Source: Labilithrix sp. (GTDB lineage Bacteria > Myxococcota_A > Polyangia > Polyangiales > Polyangiaceae). Taken from it: DNA of 40,184 nucleotides. The position numbers and the translations under genes were made by a program. Where the stretch lies: positions 1 to 40,184 of the forward strand of contig JAHBWA010000074.1 of the NCBI GenBank assembly GCA_019637195.1. Direction: 5' to 3'. The notes beneath the pieces were generated by a model, which did not search any database, was not told where the DNA came from, and saw only the letters and a list, made by a program, of their open reading frames with translations. Shown here piece after piece: positions 15,222 to 23,118 of the stretch (positions within the stretch are counted from its first letter, which is position 1; every line of letters begins with the position of its first letter).

Positions 15222-17192
15222 GTGGGCCGCATCGAGAAGCTGAGCGACGAGCTCGCCAACCAGATCGCCGCCGGCGAGGTCGTCGAGCGCCCCGCGAGCA
15301 TCGTGAAGGAGCTCATCGAGAACGCGCTCGACGCCCGGGCCACCCGCGTCACGGTCGACGTCGAGCAGGGCGGAAGCGCGCTCATCCGGGTGACGGACGA
15401 CGGCGACGGGATGACGCCGGACGACGCGCTGCTCGCGCTCGAACGACACGCGACGAGCAAGATCAAGGCGCTCGAGGACCTCTTCCACCTCGGGACGTTC
15501 GGCTTCCGCGGCGAGGCCTTGCCGAGCATCGCCTCGGTCTCGCGCCTGCTGCTCCGGACGCGGGCGCGTGGATCGGATGAGGCCTGCGAGGTCGAGATCG
15601 CCGGCGGCAAGACGCCCATCGTGCGGCCGGCGGGCGCCGCCACGGGAACGACCCTCGAGGTGCGCGACCTCTTCTTCAACGTGCCGGCCCGCCGCAAGTT
15701 CCTCAAGGCGACGGCCACCGAGAGCGCGCACATCGGCGACGTGCTCCTCGGCGCGGCGCTGGCGCGGCCCGACGTGACCTTCACGCTCTCGCGCGACAAG
15801 CGCGTCGTGCGCGAGTACCTGCGGGCGGGGACCCGCGCCGAGCGCGCGCGCGTCGCGAGCTCCGGGGAGAACCTGGCGCACGTCGTCGCCGAGCGCGGTC
15901 CGCTGCGCCTCGAGGCGATGCTCGCCGCGCCCGAGCGGGCGCGCTCCGGCGCGACGGGGCTCACGCTCCTCGTCAACGGGCGGCCGGTGCGCGATCGCGT
16001 CCTCGCGCGCGCCGTCGCGCACGCGTACGGCTCCGTGCTCGAGGGCGGGCGCTACCCCGTGGGCGTGGTGTGGCTCGACCTGCCCACGGAGCTCGTCGAC
16101 ATCAACGTCCACCCGCAGAAGGCGGAGGTGCGCTTCACCGACGCGCGCGGCGTGTTCGACGCGATCACGCGCGAGCTCCATGGCACACTCGCGCGGGCCT
16201 TCGGGCTGCCGGACGTGGGCAACCCGTTCGCCCACGCGCGCCCCACCGCGCCCATGTCGCCGGTGCTCGGCGCTGCGCCGCGTCCACCGGTCAGCGCGAC
16301 GGGAGCCACGCGCGACCTCTTCTCACGAGTGCTCGGCTCCAGCGCGCTCGGCTCCAGCGCGCTCGGCGCTACGTCGAGCGCGCAGGGCGCCCCGGGAGCG
16401 AGCGCGAGGTCGGGCGACGGAGCGGGCCCATCCGACAGCAACGCGGGCGGCGGCCACCCGGCGGCGCCGGGCGCGGGCGACGGCCACGCGAGCGCGGCGA
16501 GGGCGACGACGGCGCGCCACGATCCGCTGTCCACGGGCCCCGTGACGCTGCTTCGCGCGGAGAACCTCTTCGTCGCGGAGGGGACGGCGAGCGCGCCCCC
16601 GTTCCAGCGGCCGGGCCTGTACACGACGCTCCGCTACATCGGACAGGTGCACGCCACGTTCCTCGTCTGCGAGGGCGACGACGGCCTCTATGTGCTCGAC
16701 CAGCACGCCGCGGCGGAGCGCGTGACGTTCGATCGGCTGCGGCGCGCGTTCGCCTCGCGCTCGATCGCGGTCCAGCGCCTCCTCGTGCCCGAGGTCGTCG
16801 ATCTGCCGCCGTCGGACGTCGCCGTGCTCGAAGAGCACGCCGACGACGTCACGCGCCTCGGCGTGGAGGTCCGCGCGGTGGGAGACGCCGCCGTCGCCGT
16901 CCACGGCGTCCCCACCATCCTCGCCCGCGCCGAGCCCGCGCGCGTCGTCGCGGACCTCGTGAGCGAGCTGTCGCGCGCCGGCGGGCGCGCGTTCGGCGGC
17001 GCGATCGATCTCGTGCTCGCGACCATGGCCTGCCACGGCTCGATCCGCGCGGGCGACTCCGTCTCGCCGGAGGAGGCGCGCGCGTTGCTCGACGCGCTCG
17101 ACGAGGTCGACTTCGCCGGCCACTGCCCCCACGGTCGGCCCGTCGTCATGCGACTCGGCTGGACCGAGCTGGAGCGCCGTGTCGGACGTTGA
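15222..17192 (+). CDS. mutL: DNA mismatch repair protein MutL
   Basis: This is a 656-residue protein from the GTG at 15222; the frame continues upstream but the family starts at MGRIEKLSDELANQIAAGE. The GHKL ATPase domain is intact: KELIENALDA (Glu30, Asn34), DDGDGM, GFRGEALPSI and the HATSKI motif. The middle linker (about 350-445) is low complexity and contains a small in-frame repeat. The C-terminal domain carries DQHAAAE (Asp493-Glu499), MACHGSIRAG and CPHGRP (Cys635), the endonuclease motif set. The residue after DQHA-x2-E-x4 is Asp504 where I expect Glu, so nicking activity is likely but not certain. It couples MutS mismatch recognition to strand removal. It overlaps miaA by 14 bases. 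Confidence 0.97.
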   Translation: MGRIEKLSDELANQIAAGEVVERPASIVKELIENALDARATRVTVDVEQGGSALIRVTDDGDGMTPDDALLALERHATSKIKALEDLFHLGTFGFRGEALPSIASVSRLLLRTRARGSDEACEVEIAGGKTPIVRPAGAATGTTLEVRDLFFNVPARRKFLKATATESAHIGDVLLGAALARPDVTFTLSRDKRVVREYLRAGTRAERARVASSGENLAHVVAERGPLRLEAMLAAPERARSGATGLTLLVNGRPVRDRVLARAVAHAYGSVLEGGRYPVGVVWLDLPTELVDINVHPQKAEVRFTDARGVFDAITRELHGTLARAFGLPDVGNPFAHARPTAPMSPVLGAAPRPPVSATGATRDLFSRVLGSSALGSSALGATSSAQGAPGASARSGDGAGPSDSNAGGGHPAAPGAGDGHASAARATTARHDPLSTGPVTLLRAENLFVAEGTASAPPFQRPGLYTTLRYIGQVHATFLVCEGDDGLYVLDQHAAAERVTFDRLRRAFASRSIAVQRLLVPEVVDLPPSDVAVLEEHADDVTRLGVEVRAVGDAAVAVHGVPTILARAEPARVVADLVSELSRAGGRAFGGAIDLVLATMACHGSIRAGDSVSPEEARALLDALDEVDFAGHCPHGRPVVMRLGWTELERRVGR

Positions 17193-18144
17193 TCGCGCGC
17201 GCGCGGACCACGACGCCGCGACCGGCAACGCCGCGCGCGTCGCCCCCTCCGCGCGCGCGATCGAGCTGGCGCGCGGACCGCGGCTGCTCTGCGTCGTCGG
17301 GCCCACCGCGAGCGGCAAGACCGAGCTCGCGCTGGCCGTCTGCGAGGCCGTCGGCGGCGAGATCGTCTCTGCCGACAGCGTGCAGATCTACCGTGGCTTC
17401 GACGTCGGCTCCGGCAAGCCCACGGCGGAGGAGCGCGCGCGCGCGCCGCATCACCTCGTCGACACGCACGAGCCGGGCGATCCCGTCGACGCCGCCGAGT
17501 GGGCGCGGCTCGCCGAGCTCGCCGTCGAGGACATCCGCGCGCGCGGCAAGGTGCCGATCGTGTGCGGCGGCACGTTCTTCTGGGTCCGCGCGCTCGTGCT
17601 CGGCCTCGCGCCCGCCCCCGGCGCCGACGCCGCCATTCGCGCTCGGCACAAGGCGCTCGTCGACGAGAAGGGGCGCGCCGCGCTCCACGACGAGCTCGCG
17701 CGGGTCGATCCGGCGTCGGCGCGGCGCCTCCACCCGAACGACACCCTGCGCGTGAGCAGAGCGCTCGAGGTCCACGAGCTGTCGGGACGCACGATGTCCG
17801 ACTGGCACGCCGAGCACGGCTTCAAGACGTCACGCTTCGACGCCGCGTTCGTCGCGCTCGAGCACGATCCCGCGGCGCTCACCGAGCGGATCGGCGCGCG
17901 CGTCGACGCGTGGCTCGCGAGCGGATGGATCGAAGAGGTGCGCCGCCTCCTCGAGGCGGGGCACGGGGGCTCGCGCGCGATGGGCTCGGTCGGGTACGCG
18001 GAGGTGCGCGCCCACGTCGAGGGCGAGCTCTCTCGCGAAGAGCTCCGCGACGCGATCGTCCGCGCGACGCGCGTGTTCGCGCGCCGGCAGCGGACCTGGC
18101 TGAACGGCGCCCCGCACCCCGACGCGCGGGTCGAGTGGCTCTGA
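17179..18144 (+). CDS. miaA: tRNA dimethylallyltransferase MiaA
   Basis: This is a 321-residue protein starting with GTG at 17179, inside the end of mutL. The P-loop is GPTASGKT (41-48), followed by SADSVQIYRGFDVGSGKPT, PHHLVD, a GGTFFWVRAL segment and RQRTWLNG near the C-terminus. These are the MiaA hallmarks. The enzyme moves a dimethylallyl group to N6 of A37 in tRNAs that read UNN codons. Two changes from the usual form are visible: GGTFFW instead of GGTGLY, and an N-terminal extension of about 33 residues before the P-loop core. mutL-miaA is also adjacent in enterobacteria. The gene ends facing a membrane-protein gene. Confidence 0.96.
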   Translation: MSDVDRARADHDAATGNAARVAPSARAIELARGPRLLCVVGPTASGKTELALAVCEAVGGEIVSADSVQIYRGFDVGSGKPTAEERARAPHHLVDTHEPGDPVDAAEWARLAELAVEDIRARGKVPIVCGGTFFWVRALVLGLAPAPGADAAIRARHKALVDEKGRAALHDELARVDPASARRLHPNDTLRVSRALEVHELSGRTMSDWHAEHGFKTSRFDAAFVALEHDPAALTERIGARVDAWLASGWIEEVRRLLEAGHGGSRAMGSVGYAEVRAHVEGELSREELRDAIVRATRVFARRQRTWLNGAPHPDARVEWL

Positions 18145-18146
18145 CA

Positions 18147-18183
18147 CGCGACGACGCGCGCCGATCTCGCGACGGTCGTCGCG
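18147..18183. terminator. Hairpin after miaA
   Basis: CGCGACGAC (18147-18155) and GTCGTCGCG (18175-18183) form a 9-bp perfect stem with a 19-base loop. It begins 2 bases after the miaA stop and lies before the end of the opposite gene, so a shared stop signal is plausible. There is no T run and the loop is long. Confidence 0.4.
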
Positions 18184-18202
18184 CGCCGCGCTGGCCGGCG
18201 AG

Positions 18203-19600
18203 TCAGAGCCCGGCGGCGTGCGCCCCGATGAGCGGGGCAGCGCCGAGCAGCGCGACGACGAGCGCGGCGACCTCGAGCGCCGCCGCGCGGTCCACCAGAC
18301 CGGCGCGGATCGTCGCGAGGTCGCCGGCGACCGCGCCCGCGTAGCGCGGCCGATCGCGGAACGGGGAGCTCCCGCCCGGCGGGTCGAGGTCGGGGTTCGC
18401 CGGCAGGAGCACCGCGCCGGCCGGCAGGACCGCCGCGCCCTCGACGTGGACGAGCTGTCCGTCGACGAGGACCACGCCGTCGCCCTCGTGGGTCGCGTCC
18501 CGGCCGGAGGTCGCGCGCGCGCGACGGCGCAGCCCGCGCGCGACGCGAAGGAGCGCCGACGCGACGAGCGCCCCCGTCACGGCGATGCCCGTCATCAGCG
18601 GAGGTGGGCCGAGACGATCCGACAGGCTCGCGACGTCGAGGACGACGCGCGCGCCGTCGCTGACGCGGAGCGCGAGCGCGTAGGTCGAGCAACCGTCGCA
18701 GAGGCTCGGCGCGCTCCGCGGCTCGAGCCTGACGAACGCGCGCTCCAGGTACGGCCCCGTGCACTCGGGCTGGTAGAGGACCGCGTAGTCGCCGCGATCG
18801 TCGGTGTAGACCGCAGACGGCACGTGCGGGCGCGCCGCGCGCGAGTGCGGGCTCCAGCCGAGCGAACAGTCCGTCTCGTAGAGCAAGTTGCCGAGCGGCA
18901 GGGCTCCGGCCGGCCCGACGAGCACGCAGCCTCGCTCCTCGCGCTCGCGGTCGCTCGAGATACGCCAGCGCGCCGGCATCGCGGGGCCCGCGGTCGTCTC
19001 GATCCGGTACTCGCGGCCGTCGAGGTGAAACGCTCGGCGGCCCTCGATCGGGATCGACGGCTCGAGCGTGAAGAGATAGCGGCTCGGCGGCGGCGCTCCT
19101 GCGCGCGGCAGCACGAGGAGGACCGCCATCACCGAGACGCCGAGCGCGGTCATCGCGCCGACCTCGGCGCGCGCGAGCCGCCTCTCACCAAGGGCGACGA
19201 TCACGAGGCCCACGACGACCGGCGCGAGCGTCAGCCCGAGCCGTCGGACATCGACGTGGCCGCGCGCCAAGACGTCCCACGTGGGCAGCACGCGGTCGAC
19301 CTCGTCGCCCGGGACGATCGCCGCTCCCCAAAAGTGCGCCGTCGTGAGGAGCGCCGCGCCCGCGGCCGCGAGGACCGCGGCCGCGACGACGGCTCCTCGC
19401 GGACCACGCCAGCGCGCCGTGACCGCGAGCGTTATCGCTGTCCCGACCGGGAGGACCGCGAGGAGCGCTTCCATCCACGGATCCCCCGACGGTCCCTCGC
19501 CGTCGCCGACGTAGAACAGGATCGCCATCGCGAGCAGCAGCGCGAGGCTGAGCGGCGCCGCGGCTGCGAACGCGAGCAGGACTGCACCGAGGCGAACCAT
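18203..19600 (-). CDS. Multi-pass membrane protein of unknown function
   Basis: This is a 465-residue protein from ATG 19600. The N-terminal part has hydrophobic helices near 5-30, 43-60, 68-92, 118-136 and 145-163. Then comes a beta-rich soluble region (about 165-330) with Cys pairs, including SLCDGCSTYALALRV. Two more hydrophobic segments follow near 335-355 and 440-462, with a charged stretch and VVLVDGQLVHVEGAAVLPAG between them. I do not recognise a family. The cysteines suggest the middle part is exported. It ends 59 bases from miaA in convergent orientation. A hairpin ends 2 bases upstream of its start codon, so either translation is regulated or the start is wrong. Confidence 0.7.
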   Translation of the reverse strand: MVRLGAVLLAFAAAAPLSLALLLAMAILFYVGDGEGPSGDPWMEALLAVLPVGTAITLAVTARWRGPRGAVVAAAVLAAAGAALLTTAHFWGAAIVPGDEVDRVLPTWDVLARGHVDVRRLGLTLAPVVVGLVIVALGERRLARAEVGAMTALGVSVMAVLLVLPRAGAPPPSRYLFTLEPSIPIEGRRAFHLDGREYRIETTAGPAMPARWRISSDREREERGCVLVGPAGALPLGNLLYETDCSLGWSPHSRAARPHVPSAVYTDDRGDYAVLYQPECTGPYLERAFVRLEPRSAPSLCDGCSTYALALRVSDGARVVLDVASLSDRLGPPPLMTGIAVTGALVASALLRVARGLRRRARATSGRDATHEGDGVVLVDGQLVHVEGAAVLPAGAVLLPANPDLDPPGGSSPFRDRPRYAGAVAGDLATIRAGLVDRAAALEVAALVVALLGAAPLIGAHAAGL

Positions 19601-19602
19601 GC

Positions 19603-19620
19603 GCAGGGCCCGAGCCCTGC
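19603..19620 (-). promoter_or_regulatory. Hairpin directly upstream of the membrane-protein start codon
   Basis: On the minus strand GCAGGGC, loop TCGG, GCCCTGC form a 7-bp perfect stem that ends 2 bases before the ATG at 19600. It covers the place of a ribosome site and no Shine-Dalgarno is otherwise seen. It could hold translation down, be a terminator of the upstream gene, or mean that the start lies further in. Confidence 0.45.
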
Positions 19621-19720
19621 ATCATCGTACACCGCGGACGGCCCCCGCGCCCGCCAGGCCCTGCACGCCCGAGCGAGAGCGTCGTCAGAGCGCGTCGTCA
19701 CCGGAGCGCGCGGCGCGGCG

Positions 19721-20794
19721 TCAGAGCGAGAGCGTCGCGTCGAGCAGCTCGCCGAACGTCGGTGGAGCGAGCTGGGGCACGGCGCCCTCGATCGTCGCGA
19801 CCTGCGCGGACGCAGGGAGGTCGGCCTTCGTGACCTCCGGCCCGAACGGGCGCACCGGCGCGACCGCCACCGGCGGCGCGGTGGGCGGCGCCGCGGCGAT
19901 CGGCGGAGCGACCGCCTCGGGAGGCGGAGGCGGAGGCGGCGGCGGCGGCGGCACGCGCACCGCGGGTCCGCGCGGCGCTTCGGAGCCCGCCTCGCGCGGG
20001 AGCGCCATGCCCGGCTCGCGCCAGCCGCCGATGAGCGTGTGGCCTTCGAGCGAGGGCGGCGGCGTCGAGGAGCGCCGCGCGGCATCGGGCTTCACCGACG
20101 GAGCGGCGACCTGCTTGCCCGACTCCGGCGGCGGTGTGTGCCGCGGCGCGCTCTCTTCCTCGTAGGTCTCCGTCTGCTCGGAGGCGATCGGGCGCGGCGA
20201 CGAGCTCGGGGCGGGCTCCACCACCTCGTTCGCTGCAGGCGGCTCGGGCGCCGGCGGCGGCGCGGAGGGCTCGCCGACGAGCTCCGCGACCTCTTCGAGC
20301 TCGGCCTCGGGCGCCGCGACGCCGTTCGCGACCTCGGCGACGGGCTGCGAGCCGCTCTCGGCAGGCAACATCCCCGGCTCGTCGATGTCGATGTCGACCT
20401 CGACGACCTCGGCCGAGACCTCGACGTCCGCGTCGAGATCCGCGTCCAGGTCCACCTCCGCCGTCTCGATGACAGGGTCAGCGGCGGTCTCGGGCGGCGG
20501 CTCCGACCAGCCGCTGCTCGTCTCCGGCGGCTGCGTCGCCGGCGGCGGAGCGGTGGGGGACCGATGCACCGAGTCCGACACGGGCGCCGACGCCGGCTGC
20601 GAATCGAGCGCCGCAGGAGCCGTGATCGGCTGCGAATCGAGCGCCGCTGGAGCGTGGCTCGCCTGCGCGTGCGCGGCGTCCGCCGCCGCAGGAGCCGGGA
20701 ACGCGGCCGAGCCGGTCGGGCGCGGCGCCTCCGCGCGCTCCTTCACTCGCGCGAGGAGGCCCTCGAGCTTGGCTATCTTTTCCGTCGGGCTCAT
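19721..20794 (-). CDS. Low-complexity Pro/Ala/Glu-rich protein with N-terminal helix
   Basis: This is a 357-residue protein. The ATG at 20794 shares one base with the TGA of the upstream gene (TGATG), so translation is coupled. Residues 1-22 (SPTEKIAKLEGLLARVKERAE) look like a short coiled coil. Most of the rest is disordered: Ala/Pro/Ser-rich, an acidic stretch with repeated Asp/Glu/Val (VDLDADLDADVEVSAEVVEV) and a run of 12 prolines near residue 280. The ends are conserved-looking: EGHTLIGGWREPGMALP and a C-terminal PPTFGELLDATLSL. This layout suits a scaffold with short binding motifs at both ends. I do not recognise a family. The proline run would need EF-P for translation. Confidence 0.72.
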   Translation of the reverse strand: MSPTEKIAKLEGLLARVKERAEAPRPTGSAAFPAPAAADAAHAQASHAPAALDSQPITAPAALDSQPASAPVSDSVHRSPTAPPPATQPPETSSGWSEPPPETAADPVIETAEVDLDADLDADVEVSAEVVEVDIDIDEPGMLPAESGSQPVAEVANGVAAPEAELEEVAELVGEPSAPPPAPEPPAANEVVEPAPSSSPRPIASEQTETYEEESAPRHTPPPESGKQVAAPSVKPDAARRSSTPPPSLEGHTLIGGWREPGMALPREAGSEAPRGPAVRVPPPPPPPPPPPEAVAPPIAAAPPTAPPVAVAPVRPFGPEVTKADLPASAQVATIEGAVPQLAPPTFGELLDATLSL

Positions 20795-21345
20795 CACGTC
20801 ACCTTCTGGAGCGCGCCGAGGACGTCGCTCCACGTCTTGCCCTGAGAGACCAGCGACCGCGCCTTCACGACCGTCTGCTGCGTGCCGACGAAGTACCGCG
20901 CCGTCGTGCCTTCGCGACCGAGCGGTGCGATCGAGACCTCGCGTCCTGCCGCCGCGGCGAGCGCGCCGGAGAGCGCCGCGCCGAGGAACCCGTCGCTGTT
21001 GACGCCGGGATTCGAGACGACGATGACCATCGCGCGCCCCCATCGCTCGAGGTGCACCGCGCCGAGCCCCGCGATGGCGAGCTCGCCAGCGAGGTGCGAG
21101 ACGACCAGCTCGAGCGTGGCCGCGCGGACGCCGGCGTCCCCGCCGAGCCGCGCCGCGACACGCGCGCCGCAGCCACGACCGACCTCGGAGCCGAGGTGAG
21201 CGAGCGCGCCAGGCGTCGTGCGCTCGAGCGCCTCGAGCGCGCCGGCCGGCACGAGCACGAGGCGCGTGCCTCGCGCGTCGGAGGCGGCGCCGCTCTTCAC
21301 GTCGAACCGAACTGCACCGTTGGGGTCGAAGGCAGGGTCGGCCAT
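20794..21345 (-). CDS. Unknown soluble protein, possibly V4R-like
   Basis: This is a 183-residue protein from ATG 21345; a longer frame exists but the promoter at 21361-21390 lies inside it. The sequence has no signal peptide or membrane helix. It alternates helices and strands, with LAHLGSEVGRGCGARVAARLG resembling the helix of V4R (4-vinyl reductase) small-molecule-binding domains, and GFLGAALSGALAAAAGREV near the C-terminal third. The V4R link is weak. It is followed directly by the low-complexity protein gene with a one-base overlap, so the two probably act together, perhaps as a globular partner and a scaffold. Confidence 0.7.
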   Translation of the reverse strand: MADPAFDPNGAVRFDVKSGAASDARGTRLVLVPAGALEALERTTPGALAHLGSEVGRGCGARVAARLGGDAGVRAATLELVVSHLAGELAIAGLGAVHLERWGRAMVIVVSNPGVNSDGFLGAALSGALAAAAGREVSIAPLGREGTTARYFVGTQQTVVKARSLVSQGKTWSDVLGALQKVT

Positions 21346-21360
21346 GGATGACTGCAAACG

Positions 21361-21390
21361 GTTATAGAGGTACGACAAAGACGCTGTCAA
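21361..21390 (-). promoter_or_regulatory. Sigma70-type promoter for the 21345-19721 gene pair
   Basis: The minus strand has TTGACA (21390-21385), 18 bases, then TATAAC (21366-21361), nearly consensus in a genome where AT-rich hexamers are rare. The ATG at 21345 lies 15 bases past the -10, so the leader would be only about 8-10 bases and lacks a clear Shine-Dalgarno. That points to near-leaderless translation or a start further downstream. Confidence 0.75.
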
Positions 21391-21419
21391 ATGTGCGTCT
21401 TGAGGGGTGAAATGGTCGG

Positions 21420-23000
21420 GTGCGGACGCCCCCGGAGACTCCTGCCCAAGCGCCCGGTGATGCGAGCGCGCCAGACGCCACGCGCGCGCGCCTCGTGAGC
21501 GCACGGTCCGCGGGCGCGCTGGCGGCGCTCATCGGCGGGCTCGTCGTGGCGGCGCCCCTCGCCCGGGCCGAGAAGCCGACGTCCGATGAAGCCGACCCGA
21601 AGCCGCGCGCGATCGATCCCGGCGTCGCGTCGGGGCCGTACATCACCTACGCGACGCGACCGCGGCTCGCGCCCGATCTCCGCGCGTGCTCGTCGCGTGT
21701 CCCGGTCTGCGTGCACGCGAGCACCCCCCGCGACGGCGTGGCCGCGACCGCGACCCTCGACGCGTTCGAGCGCGCCTGGCAGACCTTGACCGGCGCGCTC
21801 GCGATCCCGGCGCCGGACGTCGATCCGACGACGCTCGCTTACGACGTCTTCCTCGTCGAGCCGCCCGGGGCCGAGCGCGGCGAGCGCGCGCGCGGAGCCA
21901 TCGACCCGCCGGGAGCCGAGGCGTGGCTGCGCGATCGCGCCGGCGCCGAGCTCGCGACGACGTGGCTCGAAGCACGCGACGTCCGCTCGCGCGTCGATCG
22001 CGCGCGCGGGTTCACGACCGTCGACCGGCGCGTGCGCGCCGGCTGCGTCCTCGACGAGCTCGCGGCGATGATGGTCGCGCGCGCGAGCCTGCTCCGCGCC
22101 GCGCCGGCGACGGAGGAGGGCACGGCGCGCGCGCAGTCGACGTACCTCGCTCAGCTCGCCGCCCCGTGCGCCGTCGGGCTCGCGGTCGACACCACGAGCG
22201 CGTTCCAGTCGCGCGCCACGCGCGCGTTCGCGGATGCGCACGCCGGCGAGGTCGCGGCGGTGGCGGGCGGCGCCGAGATCGGGGCCCCCTCGGCGCTCTC
22301 CGCGCTGTTCGCCGCCGGCGCCGCGGCGTTCTGGGCGCGCCTCGACTGGGCCTTCGGGCGAAAGCCCGGCGGAGTGGTGGCGGCCTCGTGGGCGCTCCAC
22401 CCGACGATGACGCCGGTCGCCTCGCCCCGCTGGATCAACGAGCCGGACACGTTCGACGTCCTCCGCACCACGTTCAAGGGCGCGCTTTCGACGAACGGCA
22501 CCGTCCACGATCTCTGGCTCGACTTCGGCGTCGCGCGCGCGTTCCTCGGCAGCGCGGACGACGGCTTCCACCTCCCCGAGCTCCGCACGCTCGGCGACGC
22601 CGCGCGGGTGCCGCTCGACTGGGACATCCCGTGGCCCGAGACGCCCCGGCGGCTCGCGGCGCGGGAGCCGGTCCACCCGACGGGCGCGAGCTACCTCGTC
22701 ATTCGTCGCGCGGGAGCGCGACCGGGAGCGCGCCTCCGGGTCGAGATCGCGTGGGAGGAGCACGCGCTCTTCCGCTGGGCCTTCGTGAAGCTCGACGCCG
22801 GCGGTCGCGAGCTCGGGCGCGTCGTGATCCCGACCACCGAGCGGGCGACCGAGGCGCAGATGACGCTCGTCGACCTCGACGGCGTCGATCGCGTGCTGCT
22901 CGTCGGCGTGAACGTCGGCGATCCCGCCTACGCGTTCGATCCCGACGACGAGGTGTGGGAGCCGCACGGCTGGCTCGTCACGGTCGCCGAGGAGCGCTGA
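21420..23000 (+). CDS. Exported protein of unknown function
   Basis: This is a 526-residue protein. The GTG at 21420 has GAGGGG upstream with about 12 bases between; an ATG at 21412 is out of frame. A hydrophobic stretch at about 30-50 (GALAALIGGLVVAAPLARAEK) works as a signal peptide, with an unusually long N-region of about 28 residues. The mature protein has a CSSRVPVCVH segment, a large helical region with several Ala-rich stretches, and a C-terminal beta domain (SYLVIRR...LRVEIAWEEHALFRWAFVKLD...) of beta-sandwich character. I recognise no family or catalytic motif. It shares a 74-base divergent region with the V4R-like gene. Its last four codons and stop are the first part of a 28-bp tandem array. 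Confidence 0.75.
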   Translation: MRTPPETPAQAPGDASAPDATRARLVSARSAGALAALIGGLVVAAPLARAEKPTSDEADPKPRAIDPGVASGPYITYATRPRLAPDLRACSSRVPVCVHASTPRDGVAATATLDAFERAWQTLTGALAIPAPDVDPTTLAYDVFLVEPPGAERGERARGAIDPPGAEAWLRDRAGAELATTWLEARDVRSRVDRARGFTTVDRRVRAGCVLDELAAMMVARASLLRAAPATEEGTARAQSTYLAQLAAPCAVGLAVDTTSAFQSRATRAFADAHAGEVAAVAGGAEIGAPSALSALFAAGAAAFWARLDWAFGRKPGGVVAASWALHPTMTPVASPRWINEPDTFDVLRTTFKGALSTNGTVHDLWLDFGVARAFLGSADDGFHLPELRTLGDAARVPLDWDIPWPETPRRLAAREPVHPTGASYLVIRRAGARPGARLRVEIAWEEHALFRWAFVKLDAGGRELGRVVIPTTERATEAQMTLVDLDGVDRVLLVGVNVGDPAYAFDPDDEVWEPHGWLVTVAEER

Positions 23001-23079
23001 CGACTTCGCGATCGCCGAGGAGCGCTGACGACTTCGCGCTCGCCGAGGAGCGCTGACGACTTCGCGATCGCCGAGGAGC
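22984..23079. repeat. Tandem array, 28-bp unit, starting inside the end of a gene
   Basis: Copies start at 22984, 23012 and 23040, and a 12-base partial copy at 23068. The unit begins TCGCCGAGGAGCGCTGACG. The first copy contains the last codons and the TGA of the upstream gene, so the following copies repeat that stop context. The second copy differs by one base. The array lies in the gap between two convergent genes. Confidence 0.93.
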
Positions 23080-23118
23080 TCGGACGCCTCGCTGCGAGCC
23101 GCGCGGCGACGGCGGCCC

